Shown: positions 1-7,341, counted from the first letter of the stretch. The stretch: 7,388 nt of DNA from Acidobacteriota bacterium (GCA_029861655.1 JAOTZA010000160.1:1-7388); one strand, 5' to 3'. Notes: generated from the letters alone by a model not told the origin. Program-made: numbers and translations.

Positions 1-961
1 GGCCCATTGTTGTGGGCAGGACTCGAAGCGCCGCCCCGACTCCGAGAACCCGATGGATACGAGCCGTGAAGACGAGTTGGAAAACCACAGCGGCCAGGTT
101 CATGACACTGTAGAAATTGCCAAAGAAAGCGGTGCGTTGATCGAGAGTCACGGTAGAGTTCTCGACCGCCCAATTGAATTGGAGATCGACCGTTTGTGCG
201 ACCAGGATCGTCACGACCATCAACCCCGAGATCAGTTGTAGCTGCCGAGACTCGCGGATGATGGCAAGAGCGCCACGCGCAGGTTCCTGCTTGGGTTTGG
301 CGCGTTGCCGATTTTCGGCTGGCCGACCTTTCCGGCGAGAGGGGACGGTCCGGATCGCGAGGGCCAGTAGCACCATGAGTCCGGTGGCGGCCAGTAGAGT
401 GGCCCGGGTATCGGCGGCCGCACTGACCAGACGCGCCACTTGACCGCCCACGATGCCACCCAGCAGACCGCCCGCGGTCACGAACCCAAAGAGACGTTTG
501 GCCTGGCGTGCGTCGAAGACTTGTGCCGACAGCGACCAGAACTGGCTGTAGGTAACGGCGTAGGTGATCGAGATCCAGACATAGAAGGCCGCCGCCGGCC
601 AGATGCTGTCGATCCCGAGAATCCACCAGAAAAACAGGGTGGAAGCAGCGACCACCAGACAGGTCGCCGAAATCACCTTGTGTCTTGCGGTCGATTCCGA
701 GAAACGAGTGTAGAGACGCAAGAGAGGGTACGAGCAAACGGCGACCGCAAGATAGACCCAGGGCAGATTCGCGGCCCCCAGATCGTCGAGAAAGGAAGAC
801 TGGCGCACACTTTTTGTGGCGTACTGAAAGCAAACGATGAGGAAGAAGCACGCGAACAGAAGGCACGCCAGCCTTCTCTCGCCGGGGCGCATGTCGACCT
901 GCAGCCGGGTCGCGATTCGACGCCATCCGGGAACCGACAGGGCCGAAGCCTCAGGAGCCAT
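1..961 (-). CDS. ATP/ADP translocase-like (Npt1/Npt2-type) MFS membrane protein, C-terminus cut by window edge
   Basis: The minus strand stays open for 320 codons from an ATG at 961 to the left edge, so the C-terminal part is missing. The protein is strongly hydrophobic, with about eight visible membrane segments (near residues 31-48, 66-86, 97-117, 121-141, 158-179, 185-204, 240-259 and 281-301). An Arg/Lys-rich cytoplasmic loop lies at 205-238, as expected between the halves of a 12-span MFS carrier. Several stretches match my memory of the NTT/ATP-ADP-translocase-like MFS group: RPGE at 26-29, GAANLPWVYLA at 62-72, FDARQAKRLFGF followed by a Gly-rich helix (149-173), and AFFGNFYSVMNL at 278-289. 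Classical members exchange ATP and ADP across membranes, but free-living bacterial homologues mostly have unknown substrates. A GAGAG site (967-971) sits 5 nt before the ATG, and the upstream phosphatase gene stops 11 nt away, so the two are probably co-transcribed. Family assignment is fairly firm; substrate is unknown. Confidence 0.8.
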   Translation of the reverse strand, partial: MAPEASALSVPGWRRIATRLQVDMRPGERRLACLLFACFFLIVCFQYATKSVRQSSFLDDLGAANLPWVYLAVAVCSYPLLRLYTRFSESTARHKVISATCLVVAASTLFFWWILGIDSIWPAAAFYVWISITYAVTYSQFWSLSAQVFDARQAKRLFGFVTAGGLLGGIVGGQVARLVSAAADTRATLLAATGLMVLLALAIRTVPSRRKGRPAENRQRAKPKQEPARGALAIIRESRQLQLISGLMVVTILVAQTVDLQFNWAVENSTVTLDQRTAFFGNFYSVMNLAAVVFQLVFTARIHRVLGVGAALRVLPTTMG

Positions 962-972
962 CAATTCTCTCG

Positions 973-2655
973 TTACGTTCCGGTGTCCGAGTCTTTTCGT
1001 CTCGCCACGAGCAGCGTGCAGTCGTCTCCAAACTGGTTCGAGCCGACGAACTCGACAAGACGAGTCTCGAGGATCTCCGCGAATTCCGCAAGCGGCAACG
1101 AGCGGTTCTCGCGGCAGAACTCTTCAAGCCGTTCGATACCGAACTCTTCACCCGTGGGTGCCGCTGCTTCGGTGAATCCGTCGGTGTAGGCAAGTAGCAT
1201 GTCGCCCGGCCCGAGCGAGGTTTGGACGCGTCCATACACCGCCTTTGCCAGCAATCCGAGCGGAGTGCCCGTCGATTCGAGCCGCTCGACGGCGCCGGAC
1301 CGTCGAACCAGAAGGGAAGCATTGTGACCACCGCTCGCGTAACTCAGAGCTCCGCTCGCGGGCTCGAGAACAGCGACAAAAGCGGTGGCATATTTCGCCG
1401 CGGCAGTGCGCTCGAAGAGAAGTTGATTGACCCGGCCTGCGATCTCGTCCGGTGCGCAGCCTTCGCGAATAGGCCCGGCGGCGAGTGCTTCGAACGACGC
1501 CGTGAGAATAGAGGCTGCCATGCCTTTGCCGGAGACATCGACCAGCACGAGGACGCAGTCTTTGCTTTCTTCTCGCGGTACGACCTCGTAGATGTCGCCC
1601 GACACGCCGCGCGAGGGCGTATTTCGGCCGAAGATGTCGTAGCCCGCGATCTTGGGAAGCTCGGTTGGTATCAGTCCCACCTGGATCTGCCTGGCAAGAT
1701 CGAGCTCCTGCTCGAGCTGCCGACGCTTGACGGCCTCGTCCGCAAGCGCCAGGTTCCGGATCCTGAGCGCCGCCGCCGAGGCCAGCGATGTGAGAACCTC
1801 CATGTCTTCCTCGGTGAACTGGCGTCTGTTGAGCCGTGAGCTAAGGGCGATCATCCCCACCGACCCCTCCGCGTCCATCAACGGAGCAGCCACAAGGCTA
1901 CGCACGCCCGACGCTACGATACTGTCGGCCTCATTGAAGCGCTCGTCATTCCTCATGTCGAGAACCAGCGCGGCCAGGCCCTTTCTGGCGACTTCCTCGA
2001 CAAGCGTCGTCGAATAGAAGTAGCCGCCTTCCTCTTCCGCAGCCGTACGCACTGCCGCCCGTTCGTAGCCGTCGTCGCCGCTATCGAGATAGATCACCGC
2101 TTCTTCGGGTCCGAGGTGTTCGAAGGCCTTTTCGAGAATCAGATCCAGCAGGTCTTCGAGGTCGACCGAGCTGGCGAGGGCGCGGTGCACCTCATTGAGC
2201 AGCTGTAACCGTCCAGCATAGTGTCTCAGGTCGTCCTCCGATGCGACCTTCTGAACCTTTGTTCCGGAGCCGGTGTCGATCAGCTCCGATGCGGGTTTCA
2301 GGATCGTATGCGGCCCGAGACTGCTCCAGCTTTCCTCCGCTTCCTGCGGTAGAAGAGGATCGAACACCGATATCTTGGTACCGGAAATCCGGATGTGGTC
2401 GCCCGGCCGGACAGCGATTGGTTTGCTGACCGGGCGGTTGTTTACAAGCGTACCGTTGCGCGAACCGAGATCTTCGATCGCCCAGTTGTCGCCGTCGAGA
2501 ACAAAGCGGAGATGATGACGTGAGAGAAACCGATCGGCGATCGTAACATCGCAGTCGGAGGCTCGCCCCACAAGCAACTGGTCGCCCTCGAGGCTACGGT
2601 CGAAGGTGTCGCCCTCGGGCGGGATAACTCGTAGGGACAGTCGGGTGCTCATCAT
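973..2655 (-). CDS. FHA-GAF-SpoIIE (PP2C-type) serine/threonine phosphatase
   Basis: This 560-residue soluble protein has three domains. Residues 5-100 form an FHA phosphothreonine-binding domain with the expected G30-R31, S45-R46-H47 and S65-R66-N67-G68-T69 motifs. Residues about 145-305 are a GAF-type sensor domain, with the typical end SLVAAPLM...GMIAL and a following helix. After a helical linker (305-335, LARQIQVGLIP), residues 340-555 are a SpoIIE/RsbU PP2C domain. The metal-binding aspartates appear intact: D354 in VSGD, D373 in LVDVSGKG, D492 in AYTDG and D544/D545 in FGDDCT. Proteins of this architecture dephosphorylate Ser/Thr phosphoproteins, often anti-anti-sigma factors in partner-switching pathways, while FHA suggests docking to a Thr-phosphorylated partner such as a Ser/Thr kinase. 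No kinase or STAS partner is in the window. The ATG overlaps the sixA stop (ATGA). A second ATG at 2652 has better spacing (5 nt) from the GGAG site and may be the true start. The target is unknown. Confidence 0.93.
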   Translation of the reverse strand: MMSTRLSLRVIPPEGDTFDRSLEGDQLLVGRASDCDVTIADRFLSRHHLRFVLDGDNWAIEDLGSRNGTLVNNRPVSKPIAVRPGDHIRISGTKISVFDPLLPQEAEESWSSLGPHTILKPASELIDTGSGTKVQKVASEDDLRHYAGRLQLLNEVHRALASSVDLEDLLDLILEKAFEHLGPEEAVIYLDSGDDGYERAAVRTAAEEEGGYFYSTTLVEEVARKGLAALVLDMRNDERFNEADSIVASGVRSLVAAPLMDAEGSVGMIALSSRLNRRQFTEEDMEVLTSLASAAALRIRNLALADEAVKRRQLEQELDLARQIQVGLIPTELPKIAGYDIFGRNTPSRGVSGDIYEVVPREESKDCVLVLVDVSGKGMAASILTASFEALAAGPIREGCAPDEIAGRVNQLLFERTAAAKYATAFVAVLEPASGALSYASGGHNASLLVRRSGAVERLESTGTPLGLLAKAVYGRVQTSLGPGDMLLAYTDGFTEAAAPTGEEFGIERLEEFCRENRSLPLAEFAEILETRLVEFVGSNQFGDDCTLLVARRKDSDTGT

Positions 2656-3170
2656 TGCTCCGGCAGATATCGACCGAGGATCTTGGGTTTGACGAGGAAC
2701 TCGAGTTCGCCGGCTCCGAAGTCGACGCGGTCCCAGTCCTCGCCTGCGAACCGGATGCTGGCGACGGCCGCCGTGGGAAAGCCTATCCTGCCCCGTCCGA
2801 TCAGTCTTCCCGTGAGCTCCGAAAAGGTTGGTTCGTGACCGGCGAGCAGCAAGCAGCCGACCCGTTCTTGCTCAGAGGCCATATGCCGGCGCGCGGCGGC
2901 CAGGGCTTCGCCAGCGCCGGCCCCGTAGAGAGCGTCGGTCGTGACGATCGGCGCGGCCCAGCGCCCCGACTGGGCCGCGATCACGACCGTGTCGCGAGCG
3001 CGGCGGGCGGTAGAGGAGAGAATTCGGTCGGGTGCTCTACCGGCCTCGGAAAGGAAGCGGCCGATTGCGGCAGCAGCGCTCTGGCCGCGTGGCGCCAAGG
3101 GACGGTCATGATCGCCATCGTAGGGAGCTTCCCAATCGGACTTTCCGTGTCGCAAGAGGAGTATCCGCAA
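2652..3170 (-). CDS. sixA: SixA-type phosphohistidine phosphatase (histidine phosphatase superfamily)
   Basis: The 172-residue protein begins with RILLLRHGKSDW, the RHG catalytic signature of the histidine phosphatase superfamily (nucleophile H8, R7 alongside). A second phosphate-binding Arg lies in the SSTARRARDT segment (52-61), and the second catalytic His is H112 in LLLAGHEPT. Length and the KS/D-W start fit the SixA group, which removes phosphate from phosphohistidine on signalling or phosphotransfer proteins; E. coli SixA acts on ArcB/PTS-type phosphohistidines. The start is a TTG: an in-frame TGA lies two codons upstream and no ATG precedes the RHG motif. GAGAG lies 3 nt and GGGAG 11 nt before it. 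It heads the leftward operon, and its TGA overlaps the ATG of the phosphatase gene, implying translational coupling. Position 83 is Gly where I recall Glu or Asp in many relatives (LYEA/LYDA). The substrate is not inferable. Confidence 0.88.
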   Translation of the reverse strand: MRILLLRHGKSDWEAPYDGDHDRPLAPRGQSAAAAIGRFLSEAGRAPDRILSSTARRARDTVVIAAQSGRWAAPIVTTDALYGAGAGEALAAARRHMASEQERVGCLLLAGHEPTFSELTGRLIGRGRIGFPTAAVASIRFAGEDWDRVDFGAGELEFLVKPKILGRYLPEQ

Positions 3171-3309
3171 GATCTCTCAATCTCCCACCAAAGACGCTAG
3201 GCGGTCAAGCCGATGAGTTCGCGGAGTGCGCCCGAGTAAATGGGGGGAGTCTCGTCGGAGACTTGCCTGAGTGTTAAGGTACAAAGCCCTCTTTGAGAAG
3301 GGATAGAGG
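3171..3309. promoter_or_regulatory. Divergent intergenic region between sixA operon and ppk1
   Basis: This 139-bp region separates two genes transcribed away from each other, so promoters for both should lie here or reach into the gene starts. I could not find a clear sigma-70 promoter in either direction. The best -35-like and -10-like words on the plus strand (TTGCCT at 3263-3268, TACAAA at 3280-3285) are only 11 bp apart, which is too close. A small inverted repeat, CAAAG (3282-3286) and CTTTG (3291-3295) with a CCCT loop, lies just before the ppk1 ribosome binding site. No Pho-box-like direct repeat was recognised. Confidence 0.5.
3298..3303 (+). promoter_or_regulatory. Ribosome binding site of ppk1
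   Basis: AAGGGA is a good Shine-Dalgarno match and sits 6 nt before the ATG at 3310, which supports that start codon. Confidence 0.7.
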
Positions 3310-5448
3310 ATGAAACAGGAAATCTCCGAATCGTTGAGTGACGCAGGACCGGCCCTCCAGGAGCGAGAGCTGTTCTTCAATCGCGAGCTGAGCTGGCTCG
3401 AATTCAACCGGCGGGTCCTGGGAGAGGCGCTCGATCCGTCGAATCCCCTGCTCGAACGCATCCGGTTTCTTTCCATTTTCGGATCGAATCTCGACGAGTT
3501 CTTTATGCTGCGGGTTTCCGGGTTGCGCGACCAGTTGGCGGCGGGTGTCGTCGAGCCGCCGCCTGACGGCCGGTCCCCAGCCGAGCAGCTGGCCGAGATC
3601 CGAGAGCTCCTGCTACCGGTTCTGGAGGAAGCGGGACACCTTTGGGACAGCGCCCTTCGTCCGGCGCTCGAGAAGGAGGGCATCGAAGTCCTCCATTACG
3701 AGCAGCTTGAAAAGGGCCAAAAAAGACTGCTGAGGAGGTATTTCAAGAAGGAGATTTCGCCCATCCTCACGCCTCTGGCGCTCGACCCGGGGCACCCGTT
3801 TCCACATATCTCGAACCTGAGTCTCAATCTGGCCGTTGTGGTGGAGGATCCGCATGAGGGCGAGAAGTTCGCGCGGCTCAAGGTTCCGCAGAGCCTTCCA
3901 CGGCTCCTCCGCATCCCGGACGAGGAGAGCGCGGAGAGTCTCGAGCCTCTCGGCTTGGGCGACGTCCAATCGCCGACTTTTGTCTGGATGGAGGACGTCA
4001 TCGCGGCGAACCTCGAGCGTTTGTTCCCGGGGTTGAAGGTCAAGGCGGCCTATCCCTTTCGCGTTACACGTGATGCGGACCAGGAGCTCGAGGAGGACGA
4101 AGCGGCGGATCTCCTGACGGCGATGGCGGAGATCGTCGAACAACGTCGGTTCGGCTCGGTCGTCCGTCTGGAAGTCAACGAAGGGCTGCCCGAGCGGATC
4201 CGGGACATCCTGCTGGAGCACCTCGGTGTCGTTCCGTACCAGGTTTACTCACACCGCGGTCCGATCGGTGTGTCGAGTCTCGCCGAGTTGGTCGAGAGCG
4301 ATCGCCCGGATCTCAAGTGGAAGCCTTTTCATCCGACGATCCCGGGCTCCCTGGGTGGAGAAGAGAATGTCTTCTCGGTCATCCGACGGCGAGATGTCGT
4401 GCTTTACCACCCCTATGAGAGCTTTGTTCCGGTTCTCGATTTCCTCCGTGAGGCGGCGAGTGACCCGGATGTCCTGGCGATCAAGCAGACCCTCTACCGT
4501 GTCGGCTTGAATTCGCCGGTGGTCGAGGCTTTGATGGAGGCGCGAGCCAACGGCAAGCAGGTCTCGGTGCTCGTCGAGCTCAAGGCGCGCTTCGACGAAG
4601 AACGCAATATTGTTTGGGCGAGGGCGCTCGAGCAGGCCGGTGTCCACGTTGTCTACGGCGTTGTGGGCCTCAAGACACACGCCAAAATTCTATTGGTCGT
4701 GCGCCGTGAGGCCGAGGGCGTGAGACGCTATGTCCACCTGGCGACCGGCAACTACAACCCGGTGACGGCGAAGGTCTACACGGACCTCGGGTACTTCACG
4801 GCAGACAGTGAGATCACCAAGGACACATCCGATCTTTTCAATGCTCTCACGGGCTACTCTCGGAAGACCGAGTATCGGAAGCTTCTCGTTGCTCCAGGCG
4901 GAATGCGCGACGAGATTCTCGAACGGATCGAGCGAGAGACCGAGCATGCAAAGAACTCGGGCACCGGGTATCTGGCCTTCAAGCTCAATTCGCTGACCGA
5001 CAAGAGGTGTATCGAGGCCCTCTATAGGGCTTCGCAAGCCGGAGTCGAGGTCGATCTTCAGATCCGGGGCATCTGTTGTCTCAGGCCCGGAGTTTCAGGA
5101 CTGAGCGAACGTATCCGGGTTACTTCGATCGTTGGACGGTTTCTCGAACATGCCCGGGTGTACCACTTCAGAAACGGGGGCGAAGACGAGGTCTTCCTCG
5201 GTAGCGCCGATCTCATGCCACGTAATCTGGACGGTCGGGTGGAGGTCTTGTTCCCGGTGGGAGAGGCGTACCTCGGCGCCGCGATCCGCGACCACATCCT
5301 GGGTGTGCACCTGGGGGACACGGCGAAACTACATCGCCTCTTGCCCGACGGTTCCTATCAGCGCCCTTTCCCAGCTGACAACATCGAGTCGAGCGATTCG
5401 CAGGCGTGCCTCCTGGCCGGTGATCGCCCCTGGCAAGTCGAAGAGTAG
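3310..5448 (+). CDS. ppk1: Polyphosphate kinase 1 (PPK1)
   Basis: The 712-residue protein is a full-length PPK1, slightly longer than the roughly 690 residues of E. coli Ppk. It polymerises the gamma-phosphate of ATP into inorganic polyphosphate through a phosphohistidine intermediate. The N domain opens with FFNRELSWLEFNRRVL (22-37) and has FGSNLDEFFMLRV (57-69), including the nucleotide-contacting Asn (N59). The head domain follows (about 120-330), then the two phospholipase-D-like C domains. Catalytic residues are present: R397 in TLYRVG, R427 in ELKARFDE, the autophosphorylated H457 in LKTHAKI, and the second His, H614, in FLEHARVYHF. The LATGNYNP motif (477-484) is typical. A short tail after about 680 is not part of the conserved fold as I recall it. 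The ATG has a well-spaced AAGGGA site. It is divergent from sixA and followed by an FKBP gene. Assignment is secure. Confidence 0.98.
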   Translation: MKQEISESLSDAGPALQERELFFNRELSWLEFNRRVLGEALDPSNPLLERIRFLSIFGSNLDEFFMLRVSGLRDQLAAGVVEPPPDGRSPAEQLAEIRELLLPVLEEAGHLWDSALRPALEKEGIEVLHYEQLEKGQKRLLRRYFKKEISPILTPLALDPGHPFPHISNLSLNLAVVVEDPHEGEKFARLKVPQSLPRLLRIPDEESAESLEPLGLGDVQSPTFVWMEDVIAANLERLFPGLKVKAAYPFRVTRDADQELEEDEAADLLTAMAEIVEQRRFGSVVRLEVNEGLPERIRDILLEHLGVVPYQVYSHRGPIGVSSLAELVESDRPDLKWKPFHPTIPGSLGGEENVFSVIRRRDVVLYHPYESFVPVLDFLREAASDPDVLAIKQTLYRVGLNSPVVEALMEARANGKQVSVLVELKARFDEERNIVWARALEQAGVHVVYGVVGLKTHAKILLVVRREAEGVRRYVHLATGNYNPVTAKVYTDLGYFTADSEITKDTSDLFNALTGYSRKTEYRKLLVAPGGMRDEILERIERETEHAKNSGTGYLAFKLNSLTDKRCIEALYRASQAGVEVDLQIRGICCLRPGVSGLSERIRVTSIVGRFLEHARVYHFRNGGEDEVFLGSADLMPRNLDGRVEVLFPVGEAYLGAAIRDHILGVHLGDTAKLHRLLPDGSYQRPFPADNIESSDSQACLLAGDRPWQVEE

Positions 5449-5471
5449 TACCAGCAATCCACGTGGCCGGA

Positions 5472-5486
5472 CCGGGACCCTCCCGG
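5472..5486 (+). other. Small GC hairpin between ppk1 and the FKBP gene
   Basis: CCGGGA, a CCC loop and TCCCGG form a perfect 6-bp stem in the 68-bp gap after ppk1. No T-run follows, so it is not a convincing intrinsic terminator. It could be a weak attenuator or mRNA 3'-end stabiliser, or chance in GC-rich DNA. Confidence 0.25.
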
Positions 5487-5516
5487 CGGTCATCCAAAGA
5501 AAGGTATTTGTCGAGA

Positions 5517-6254
5517 ATGAATGAGAAAGCTGCACAGACGATGATTCTTTTGGCGGTCCTTGCGCTTCCCGCGGTAGCGCAGGACGAGCCGGCGACCATG
5601 GCAAGACCGGAGAGTTTCGACGATCGAGCCTCGTACAGTATTGGAGTCAACATGGGAATGAGCCTTGCCGCACAGGCGGCGCCGGCCTTCGCCGTCGATA
5701 TGGAGTACCTCTTCCAGGGGATCCGCGACGCCATGGGCGAGACCGGGACGTTGATGGAAGAGCCCGAGATGGCGAGTACTTTTCAGGAGCTACAGGCGGT
5801 TCTCAAGGCGAAGCAGGAGGAGGTGAACGCAAAGCAACAGGAGGTGCGACGAGAGGCGGGTGAGACGAACAAGCAAGAGGGCGCGGCTTTTCTGGAAGAG
5901 AACGGACGGCGCGCCGAGGTCACGACTCTGGCTAGCGGGCTTCAGTACGAGGTCCTGGAAGACGGGAGTGGCGAGAAACCTTCGGCGTCCGACCGTGTCA
6001 GTGTCCACTATGAGGGCCAACTGATAGACGGGCAGGTTTTTGACAGCTCGATCAAGCGCGGCGCTCCGGCCACTTTCGCCGTCGGCGGTGTGATCTCCGG
6101 TTGGACCGAGGCGCTACAGCTGATGTCCGTCGGCTCGAAGTGGAAGCTCTTCATCCCGAGCGATCTGGCGTACGGCGAGCGTGGATCGCAGAGCATAGGT
6201 CCCAACGCGACGCTTATCTTTGACGTCGAGCTATTGGGAATCGAGGGCCAGTAG
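5517..6254 (+). CDS. Secreted FKBP-type peptidyl-prolyl cis-trans isomerase (FkpA/Mip-like)
   Basis: From the ATG at 5517 the product is 245 residues. It starts with a short signal peptide (hydrophobic TMILLAVLALPAVA, likely cut after AVA at residue 21), so it should act in the periplasm or outside the cell; no lipobox Cys is present. Residues about 33-125 resemble the FkpA N-terminal dimerisation region (SYSIGVNMG, then a long charged helix with K/Q/E heptads). Residues 140-243 are an FKBP domain, introduced by LASGLQYEVLEDG. It has the binding-pocket residues Y165, F175-D176, F187, V192-I193, W196, Y219 and F235. It should catalyse prolyl isomerisation and assist folding of exported proteins. 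The start is uncertain: AAAGG at 5500-5504 is 12 nt before this ATG, while an in-frame TTG at 5508 is 3 nt after it and would add MSR, giving a more basic signal peptide. The gene lies 68 bp after ppk1 and may be co-transcribed. Confidence 0.93.
   Translation: MNEKAAQTMILLAVLALPAVAQDEPATMARPESFDDRASYSIGVNMGMSLAAQAAPAFAVDMEYLFQGIRDAMGETGTLMEEPEMASTFQELQAVLKAKQEEVNAKQQEVRREAGETNKQEGAAFLEENGRRAEVTTLASGLQYEVLEDGSGEKPSASDRVSVHYEGQLIDGQVFDSSIKRGAPATFAVGGVISGWTEALQLMSVGSKWKLFIPSDLAYGERGSQSIGPNATLIFDVELLGIEGQ
5808..5849 (+). repeat. Tandem 21-bp repeat encoding two coiled-coil heptads
   Basis: Two adjacent 21-bp units encode AKQEEVN and AKQQEVR in the linker helix of the FKBP protein (residues 98-111). 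They differ at a few positions, so the duplication is old or kept by selection on the heptad pattern. Confidence 0.6.
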
Positions 6255-6270
6255 GCACGACCGCGATCGG

Positions 6271-7341
6271 CTATTCGACCTTGTGGAGATAGACGTCGCG
6301 TTTGGGATAGGGAATCTCGACGCCCTCGGACTGAAAGCGTTTGTACACTTCGGTGTAGAGGGCGTCGAGCACCCGGCCGCGTAGAACCGGCTCCTCGATC
6401 CACCCGAGCAGCTCGAAATCGAGGGAAGAATCGCCGAGAGCGCGAAACCTCACTCGGGGCTCCGGACTCTCTACGATCATCGGGTGTGCAAGTGCCGTCG
6501 CCATGAGAATCTCGCGCACGCGGTCGATGTCCGACCCGTAGGCGACGCCGACCTTGAGCCGTATACGTTCCTTCTCCCACGGGCCGCCGCTTTCGTTGAT
6601 GATCTTGGCGTTGGCAATCACAGAATTGGGGACGGTCACCTCGATATCGTCGCGGGTCAGGATTCGGGTGCTGCGCAGGCCGATCTGGGTCACTTCGCCG
6701 CGCTCACCGGAGTCCAGGTTGACGAAGTCTCCAACCTTGTAGGGCGCGTCGGCAAGGATGAAGACGCCGGCAAAGAGATTGGCCAGGGTGTCCTTGGCGG
6801 CCAGGCCAAGGACCAGACCCAGAACGCCGCCCGTCACCAGCATCCCACCGACGTCGATTTCCCAGGAAAGGCAAAAGAAGTAGATTCCGGCTCCCCAGAC
6901 GACCACCTTCAAGGTGTTGTCCAGAAGGGCCACGGTTCGGGGTTCGATAAATCTCAGCCTACCCTCCAGACGGCTGAGGGCTTTGAGCACCTCGCGGCCA
7001 GCTCGGCTGACGAAGAGCAGCCAGACGACGAGCGCCAGGGTCTTGATCAACCGCAAGAGCAGCTTCTCGTAGGTCGGGTCTAGAGCGAGGCGAGTAGTGG
7101 CCAACCAGAGTCCGACCAGCACCAGGCTGATGAACAACGGTCGGTGGAGGAGGGCGATCAAGCGGTCGTCGAGATTGGTGTCGGTGCGTCTGGCCCACAG
7201 CTTGACGACCCGCGTAATGAGTAGATCAGCGATCTTCGCCAGGACTACAAAGGCGACGAGAATCGCCAGGGCCTGAAGACGGGGGTCGTCCCCGACCAAC
7301 GCCAGGGCACGTCGTAGAAAAGACTGAATCTGCTCGCTCAT
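6271..7341 (-). CDS. MscS-family mechanosensitive ion channel
   Basis: The 356-residue inner-membrane protein has about five predicted membrane helices (near 22-43, 67-86, 94-113, 139-159, and the pore helix 164-198). That is more than the three of E. coli MscS (286 residues). The pore helix GGVLGLVLGLAAKDTLANLFAGV is Gly/Ala/Leu-packed as in MscS, with L176 and L180 aligning with gate leucines L105/L109. E. coli Q112-G113 is replaced by K183-D184, a variant I recall in many homologues. The beta domain follows (KVGDFV, RGEVTQIGLRSTRILT, VPNSVIANAKIIN, 202-249), then the cytoplasmic alpha/beta vestibule (258-350). Such channels open on membrane tension and release solutes after osmotic downshock. 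The start is supported by an in-frame TAG four codons upstream and a GGATAGGGG stretch ending 6 nt before the ATG. It converges with the FKBP gene, 16 bp apart. Confidence 0.95.
   Translation of the reverse strand: MSEQIQSFLRRALALVGDDPRLQALAILVAFVVLAKIADLLITRVVKLWARRTDTNLDDRLIALLHRPLFISLVLVGLWLATTRLALDPTYEKLLLRLIKTLALVVWLLFVSRAGREVLKALSRLEGRLRFIEPRTVALLDNTLKVVVWGAGIYFFCLSWEIDVGGMLVTGGVLGLVLGLAAKDTLANLFAGVFILADAPYKVGDFVNLDSGERGEVTQIGLRSTRILTRDDIEVTVPNSVIANAKIINESGGPWEKERIRLKVGVAYGSDIDRVREILMATALAHPMIVESPEPRVRFRALGDSSLDFELLGWIEEPVLRGRVLDALYTEVYKRFQSEGVEIPYPKRDVYLHKVE

Noticed and set aside
440..1189. Plus-strand open frame of 249 codons opposite the transporter gene
   Set aside because: Its product is low in hydrophobic residues, rich in Arg/Ser/Gly and resembles no family. 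It lies antisense to a convincing membrane protein and spans the junction with the phosphatase gene.
3263..3285. Sigma-70 promoter for ppk1 (TTGCCT and TACAAA)
   Set aside because: The two boxes are 11 bp apart, far from the usual 16-18 bp.
3613..4221. Minus-strand open frame of 202 codons opposite ppk1
   Set aside because: It lies inside the strongly conserved ppk1 coding sequence, and its Arg/Leu/Glu-rich translation has no recognisable domain.
5472..5486. Rho-independent terminator after ppk1
   Set aside because: The stem is short and no T-run follows, so only a possible hairpin is recorded.
6484..7083. Plus-strand open frame of 199 codons opposite the MscS gene
   Set aside because: It is an antisense shadow of a conserved channel gene in GC-rich DNA; no motif or ribosome binding site supports it.
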